DNA from: an uncultured Collinsella sp.
GTDB taxonomy: Bacteria; Actinomycetota; Coriobacteriia; Coriobacteriales; Coriobacteriaceae
Length of the DNA stretch: 64,000 bases
Assembly: GCA_900541795.1 (NCBI GenBank)
Contig: UQLC01000001.1
Span: 62,001 to 126,000 of the forward strand
Direction of reading: 5' to 3'
Shown one piece after another: positions 60,181 through 64,000 of this stretch. The notes beneath the pieces are model-generated. The model ran no database searches, was not told the origin of the DNA, and saw only the letters and a list, made by a program, of their open reading frames with translations. The stretch's first letter is position 1. Each line of letters starts with the position of its first letter. Both the position numbers and the translations under genes were made by a program.

Positions 60181-62985
60181 GTGAGAGCTTCCGCTGTCCT
60201 TCGTTCAGTTATATGTCGCACCCTGGCCGTCGCGCTTGCTGCGTTCGCCGTACTGAGCGCCGTCATACCCGTCCCCGCCTTTGCCGCCGACTCTGACCAG
60301 CAGGTCAAGACGGTCCGCGTTGGCTGGCTTATCAACAACGAAGGCTTCCAGGACGGCACCCCCGGCGAGCGTCTCTCGGGCTGGGGTTATGACTACCTGC
60401 AGACGCTGTCATACTACACGCCGGGCTGGCAATACGAATACGTCTCCGGCACCTTCACCGAGCTTATGGACATGCTCGAGGCGGGCGAAATCGACCTCAT
60501 GCCCAACATCTCCTACTCCGAGGAACGCGCCCAAAAGCTGCTCTTCTCCTCGAACCCCGAGGGCGCCGAGCGCTACTACATCTACGCCAAGCCCGATCGC
60601 GACGACCTGGCCAAGGGTGACCCCCAAGCGCTCCAGGGCCTTACCATCGGTTGCAACTCCGGTGTTATGCAAACCTTCGTTGGCCAGCAGTGGCTCGCCA
60701 ACGAAGGAATCACCTGCACATACAGGGAGTATGACGGAGGCTCCATGCTCTTTGACGCACTCGCAAACGACGAAGTCGACGCCGTCATCATGAACGACAC
60801 CATCTCGTCGCCCGATGCGTCGCCCATGTTCTACGTTGGCTCGAGTGACTACTATTTTGCCGTCCCCAAAAGCCGCCCCGACCTGATGAACGATATCAAT
60901 GCCGCCATGACGGCAATCGCCCGCGTCAACCCACGCTATAACGACGAGGTCAAGGCGAATTACTCGGCCCAAAACAGCGGCTCATCATCGCTCACCGGCC
61001 CCGAGCGCTCCTGGCTCAAAGCAAACGACAACACCATCACGATCGGCTATCTTAAAAACAAACTCCCCTACTGCACGCAAAATGACGACGGCGAAATGGA
61101 AGGGTCGCTCGCCTCGCTTGCAACGACGTTGCACGACAAGTTTGGCATTACGGTTGCAACAGTAGCGTTCTCGAACAACGAGCAAATGACCAAAGCCCTT
61201 TCCACAGGGACCATCGATGTCGCCCTACCGTTGTTTCGCGACTACTGGCTTGCCGAGCAGGCAGGGGTCATCCTGTCAAACCCGATGGGAACGGTTTCCC
61301 TAGCCGCCATTCACAGCAGCAGCAACCTGAACAGTGACCTTAAGAACATCGCTTGCACAGCAGACGCGATCGTCAACCGTTTTGAGCTCGCAAACCTATT
61401 CCCCGACGCAAAGGTAACCGAGTATCCGAATGACAACGAGGCACGCGAAGCCCTCAATAAGGGGGAGGCAAGTTGCATCATTGTCCCCAGCACGCGCTTG
61501 AAAACCATCCGCGACACCTACGATATCGAGGATTTCCAAACACAGGAGCTCACCGACACGGCACAGCTATCGTGTTTGATTTCGCGCGGCAAGCCCGTGC
61601 TGTTGGGAATCATTAATAAGGGCATCGTCAATGCTGGCGAATCGCTCTCTGCAAGCAGTTATTCCCCCACATCGTACTCGGCGCAAGAATCGGATGCGTT
61701 TCGACTTCTCTACCGCAACCGCATCGTCATTGCGGCAGTCGTCATCTGCATTTTGCTCACCGGCATCGTCATCCTTGTCTGGTCGCTTCACCGCGCGCAG
61801 AAAGAACAGCAGAAAGCCGATGCCGCCAACGCCGCTAAGACGGCATTCCTCACGCGCATGAGCCACGACATCCGTACGCCACTCAACGGCGTCCTGGGTC
61901 TTATCGAAATTGAGGAATTGAAAGACGGCGACATGCAGGCCGCCCGCGAAAGCCGCGCCAAGGCGCGTGTTGCCGCCAATCACCTACTCTCGCTGATCAA
62001 CGACATCCTCGAGATGGGCAAAATCGAAGACCGAAAGCTAACTCTGGAACATGCGCCTTTTAACCTCAAAGAGCTCTGTGACGATACGCTGGTGCTGTGC
62101 AAGCTCCGCGCATCCGATAACGGCATCACAATGCAGGACAATAGTCTGCCGTACGCCACGGGGCCATACATGATCGGCAGTCCCACCCATATCCGACAGA
62201 TCATAATCAACCTGTTAGACAACAGCATTAAGTACAACAAGCGCGGCGGCTCCGTCACCTTTAGTTCAAAGACCAAGCCACTCGATGATGGGCGCGCGCT
62301 CTTTTGCTTTAGCGTTTCGGATACCGGCATTGGCATGGCTCCCGAGTTTTTAAAGCATATCTATGAACCGTTTGCCCAAGAAGGTGACGATGCGCGCAGT
62401 AAGTTCCAAGGAACCGGCATGGGCATGCCAATCGTCAAGTCGCTTATTGAACTGATGGGCGGCACCATCGAAGTCACCAGTGAGCTCCATGTGGGCACCT
62501 CGTTCTACGTGGAGATTCCGCTCGATATCGACGAGAATCCCCAGGCGCGGGCGAATACGGTTGAGAGTGCGCCCGACTGCTCGCTCACCGACATGAACGT
62601 GCTGCTCGCCGAAGACAACGAATTGAATGCCGAGATTGCCCAGACGCTGCTAGAATCCGAGGGCGTCGTGGTCACCCGCGCCGCCAACGGCAACGAGGTC
62701 GTCGATCTGTACCTATCGCATCCCGCCGGCAGCTTCGATGCGATCCTGATGGACATTATGATGCCGGACATGGACGGCTATGAGGCAACCCGCGCGATTC
62801 GTCTGAGCGAGAAGGTCGATGCAGCCGATATCCCCATCATCGCGCTCACCGCCAATGCCTTTGCCGAGGACGCCAAGGCGGCACACGATGCCGGCATGAA
62901 CGCCCATCTGTCCAAACCGCTCGACTTTAACAAGCTCAAAAACATACTCGCCCGCATCAAGAAAAACGGATCCGTTTCGCTATAG
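60181..62985 (+). CDS. BvgS/EvgS-like hybrid sensor kinase with two periplasmic binding domains
   Basis: This 934-aa protein has a signal-like N-terminus (LAVALAAFAVLSAVIPVPAFA, cleavage after AFA), two SBP_bac_3 domains (~residues 40-260 and ~285-500), one membrane helix (RIVIAAVVICILLTGIVILV, ~515-537), HisKA with SHDIRTP (His562), an ATPase domain (LLDNSIKYNKRG, SDTGIGMAPEF, GTGMGMPIVKSL) and a REC domain (LLAEDNELNAEIAQTLL, Asp858 in LMDIMMPDM). No HPt domain follows and no response regulator is adjacent. The GTG at 60181 follows AGGA; an ATG at 60148 is possible. It probably detects a small solute such as an amino acid. Confidence 0.92.
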   Translation: MRASAVLRSVICRTLAVALAAFAVLSAVIPVPAFAADSDQQVKTVRVGWLINNEGFQDGTPGERLSGWGYDYLQTLSYYTPGWQYEYVSGTFTELMDMLEAGEIDLMPNISYSEERAQKLLFSSNPEGAERYYIYAKPDRDDLAKGDPQALQGLTIGCNSGVMQTFVGQQWLANEGITCTYREYDGGSMLFDALANDEVDAVIMNDTISSPDASPMFYVGSSDYYFAVPKSRPDLMNDINAAMTAIARVNPRYNDEVKANYSAQNSGSSSLTGPERSWLKANDNTITIGYLKNKLPYCTQNDDGEMEGSLASLATTLHDKFGITVATVAFSNNEQMTKALSTGTIDVALPLFRDYWLAEQAGVILSNPMGTVSLAAIHSSSNLNSDLKNIACTADAIVNRFELANLFPDAKVTEYPNDNEAREALNKGEASCIIVPSTRLKTIRDTYDIEDFQTQELTDTAQLSCLISRGKPVLLGIINKGIVNAGESLSASSYSPTSYSAQESDAFRLLYRNRIVIAAVVICILLTGIVILVWSLHRAQKEQQKADAANAAKTAFLTRMSHDIRTPLNGVLGLIEIEELKDGDMQAARESRAKARVAANHLLSLINDILEMGKIEDRKLTLEHAPFNLKELCDDTLVLCKLRASDNGITMQDNSLPYATGPYMIGSPTHIRQIIINLLDNSIKYNKRGGSVTFSSKTKPLDDGRALFCFSVSDTGIGMAPEFLKHIYEPFAQEGDDARSKFQGTGMGMPIVKSLIELMGGTIEVTSELHVGTSFYVEIPLDIDENPQARANTVESAPDCSLTDMNVLLAEDNELNAEIAQTLLESEGVVVTRAANGNEVVDLYLSHPAGSFDAILMDIMMPDMDGYEATRAIRLSEKVDAADIPIIALTANAFAEDAKAAHDAGMNAHLSKPLDFNKLKNILARIKKNGSVSL

Positions 62986-63025
62986 TTTTTGCAGCAACCA
63001 CGCACGACCAGAAAGGAAGCCAACG

Positions 63026-63505
63026 ATGTTTAGGCCCTTACGTCGAAAGAAACGCGCCATCACCGACGAGGAAGCGCGCGAACTGCTCGCCACCTGCAAG
63101 CGCGGCGTCTTTGCCGTCAACGGCGACGATGGCTACCCGTACGCCATTCCCGTCAACTACTTCTTTGACGCCGAGCACGACAAGATTTATTTCCATGGCG
63201 CCAAGGCTGGCCACAAGGTCGACGCACTCAAGCGCGATGACAAGGTCTGCTTTACCGTTTACGGAAACGAGTGGTACCAGGACGGCGACTGGGCTCCCTA
63301 CGTTATGAGCACCGTCGTCTTTGGCCGTTGTCGCCTGGCGAATGACACCCCCGCGTTTATCGAGGACAAAGTCCGCCAGCTCGCCCTTAAGTACTACCCT
63401 TCTGCCGAGGATGTCGAAGAGGAAATCGCCAAGGACATTAAGGGCGTCCAGCTCTACGAGATTACGATTGAGCATCTTTGCGGCAAGCAGATTCAAGAAA
63501 AGTAA
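63026..63505 (+). CDS. Pyridoxamine 5'-phosphate oxidase-fold flavoprotein
   Basis: This 159-aa protein starts RAITDEEARELLATCKRGVF. It shows GYPYAIPVNYFFDAEHDKIYFHGAKAGHKVDALKRDDKVCFTVYG, the FMN-binding split-barrel layout of PNPOx-like/NimA proteins. Family members reduce nitroimidazoles or bind flavin. AGAAAGGAAGCC precedes the start. It is a single gene followed by a strong inverted repeat. Confidence 0.9.
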   Translation: MFRPLRRKKRAITDEEARELLATCKRGVFAVNGDDGYPYAIPVNYFFDAEHDKIYFHGAKAGHKVDALKRDDKVCFTVYGNEWYQDGDWAPYVMSTVVFGRCRLANDTPAFIEDKVRQLALKYYPSAEDVEEEIAKDIKGVQLYEITIEHLCGKQIQEK

Positions 63506-63547
63506 GCCTCTCAGCAGGTCTGCGCCCAATTGCTACAGATGCTTTAC

Positions 63548-63589
63548 CATGTGGGGCCTTCTAGCCGACTTGGCAGAAGGCCCCACATG
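63548..63589. terminator. Bidirectional terminator between PNPOx-fold and PatB genes
   Basis: CATGTGGGGCCTTCT / AGAAGGCCCCACATG, perfect 15-bp stem, 12-base loop, between convergent genes. No long T run. Confidence 0.8.
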
Positions 63590-63599
63590 CAGCGCGCGC

Positions 63600-64000
63600 T
63601 TACCGTGCATTAAAAACGTAGCGGTCCAGGCGGTCGCACGCTTCCCTCACGCGCGAAAGCGGCAGCGCCAGATTCACGCGAATGTGGCAGGGCCCGTGAA
63701 ACGGACGGCCGTCCTGATACCCCACGCCCACGCGCGCCCCCTCGTCGAGCAGCCACTGAATATCGCGGCCATGCTCGCGGCACCACTCGGTGCAGTCCAG
63801 AAACACCATGTACGTGCCCTGCGGACGTGAAAACGCGACGCCCTTCCAGTGCTTTTCTGCATACGTGCAGAAGTACTCGATATTGCCGGCAAGCACCTGG
63901 TTGAGCTCATCAACCCACTCATAGCCCTGCGGCTGGTAGGCACCGATAAGCGCATGCATGGAGAGGACGTTCATCTCGTTGTAGTGGGTCTTGTTGGACA
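63600..64000 (-). CDS. PatB/MalY-type aminotransferase, partial (N-terminus outside window)
   Basis: The frame is open from the window edge to a stop at 63600, giving the C-terminal ~133 residues of a fold-type I PLP enzyme: MNVLSMHALIGAYQPQGYEW, GVAFSRPQGTYMVFLDCTEW, ARVGVGYQDGRPFHGPCHIRVNLALPLSRV. The late Arg (HIRVN) and the F-x-P-x-GTY motif match PatB/MalY C-S lyases (cystathionine beta-lyase type). They cleave cystathionine or cysteine conjugates. The catalytic Lys lies outside the window. Confidence 0.85.
   Translation of the reverse strand, partial: SNKTHYNEMNVLSMHALIGAYQPQGYEWVDELNQVLAGNIEYFCTYAEKHWKGVAFSRPQGTYMVFLDCTEWCREHGRDIQWLLDEGARVGVGYQDGRPFHGPCHIRVNLALPLSRVREACDRLDRYVFNAR

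Overview
The window looks like a chromosomal segment of a gut Coriobacteriia bacterium, most likely Collinsella. I infer this from its high G+C content, strict anaerobe enzymes (reverse rubrerythrin, iron-dependent alcohol dehydrogenase), a bile salt hydrolase, the PdxR/PdxST arrangement and protein style. No rRNA, tRNA, CRISPR array, phage or conjugative module is visible. The 58 genes called are mostly housekeeping or transport genes in short operons, many of them divergent from a LysR, GntR or MocR regulator.

Layout. 1-6.3 kb: a partial iron ADH, reverse rubrerythrin, a nuclease-like protein bracketed by two copies of a ~120 bp palindromic repeat, then PdxR divergent from pdxST (vitamin B6). 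6.3-13.7 kb: a block of hairpin repeats, an RGG-box protein, an MFS exporter, peptide deformylase, an XRE-aminotransferase fusion, and a LysR/EamA divergent pair. 13.8-27.8 kb: Kup, bile salt hydrolase, a deformylase-like protein lacking the catalytic Glu, two nucleobase permeases, an esterase, a MetE-like methyltransferase with LysR and HAD neighbours, a TPP-riboswitch thiM/thiamine-binding/thiE operon, and a patatin. 28.1-35.5 kb: two paralogous GGDEF proteins (one with EAL), a flavin reductase, an ArsC-like protein, a G3E GTPase and TrmL. 35.6-42.5 kb: two paralogous AAA+/winged-helix ATPases flanking a UvrA paralogue, then a Tet(M)-type GTPase. 42.8-53.8 kb: rRNA methyltransferases RsmJ and RlmA, a MATE exporter, a second LysR/EamA pair, Ung, an SDR, a YhhQ transporter and release factor 3. 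53.9-64 kb: a four-unit array of inverted repeats with an exact 80 bp period, a YtrA-type GntR/ABC operon, an EamA protein with duplicated halves, ClC, LOG and K+ channel genes, a BvgS-like hybrid kinase, a PNPOx-fold protein and a partial PatB/MalY aminotransferase.

The most unusual content is non-coding. It comprises: (i) the 80 bp array at 53913-54209, whose closing base pair covaries between units; (ii) two copies of a ~160 nt structured element directly 3' of two unrelated genes, sharing a 55 nt identical block with compensatory changes in flanking stems; (iii) the paired ~120 bp element with ~17-20 bp terminal inverted repeats, which supplies the stop codon and the last three residues (LSE) of two unrelated proteins; (iv) a scattered family of perfect or near-perfect hairpins sharing GGGAC/GTCCC words, several overlapping stop codons. 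These may be Collinsella-type 3'-end RNA or repeat families. Of the protein-coding loci, the AAA+/UvrA2/AAA+ cluster with a 10-bp triple operator-like repeat and the XRE-aminotransferase fusion with its TTCAATTT boxes are the best candidates for undescribed systems.
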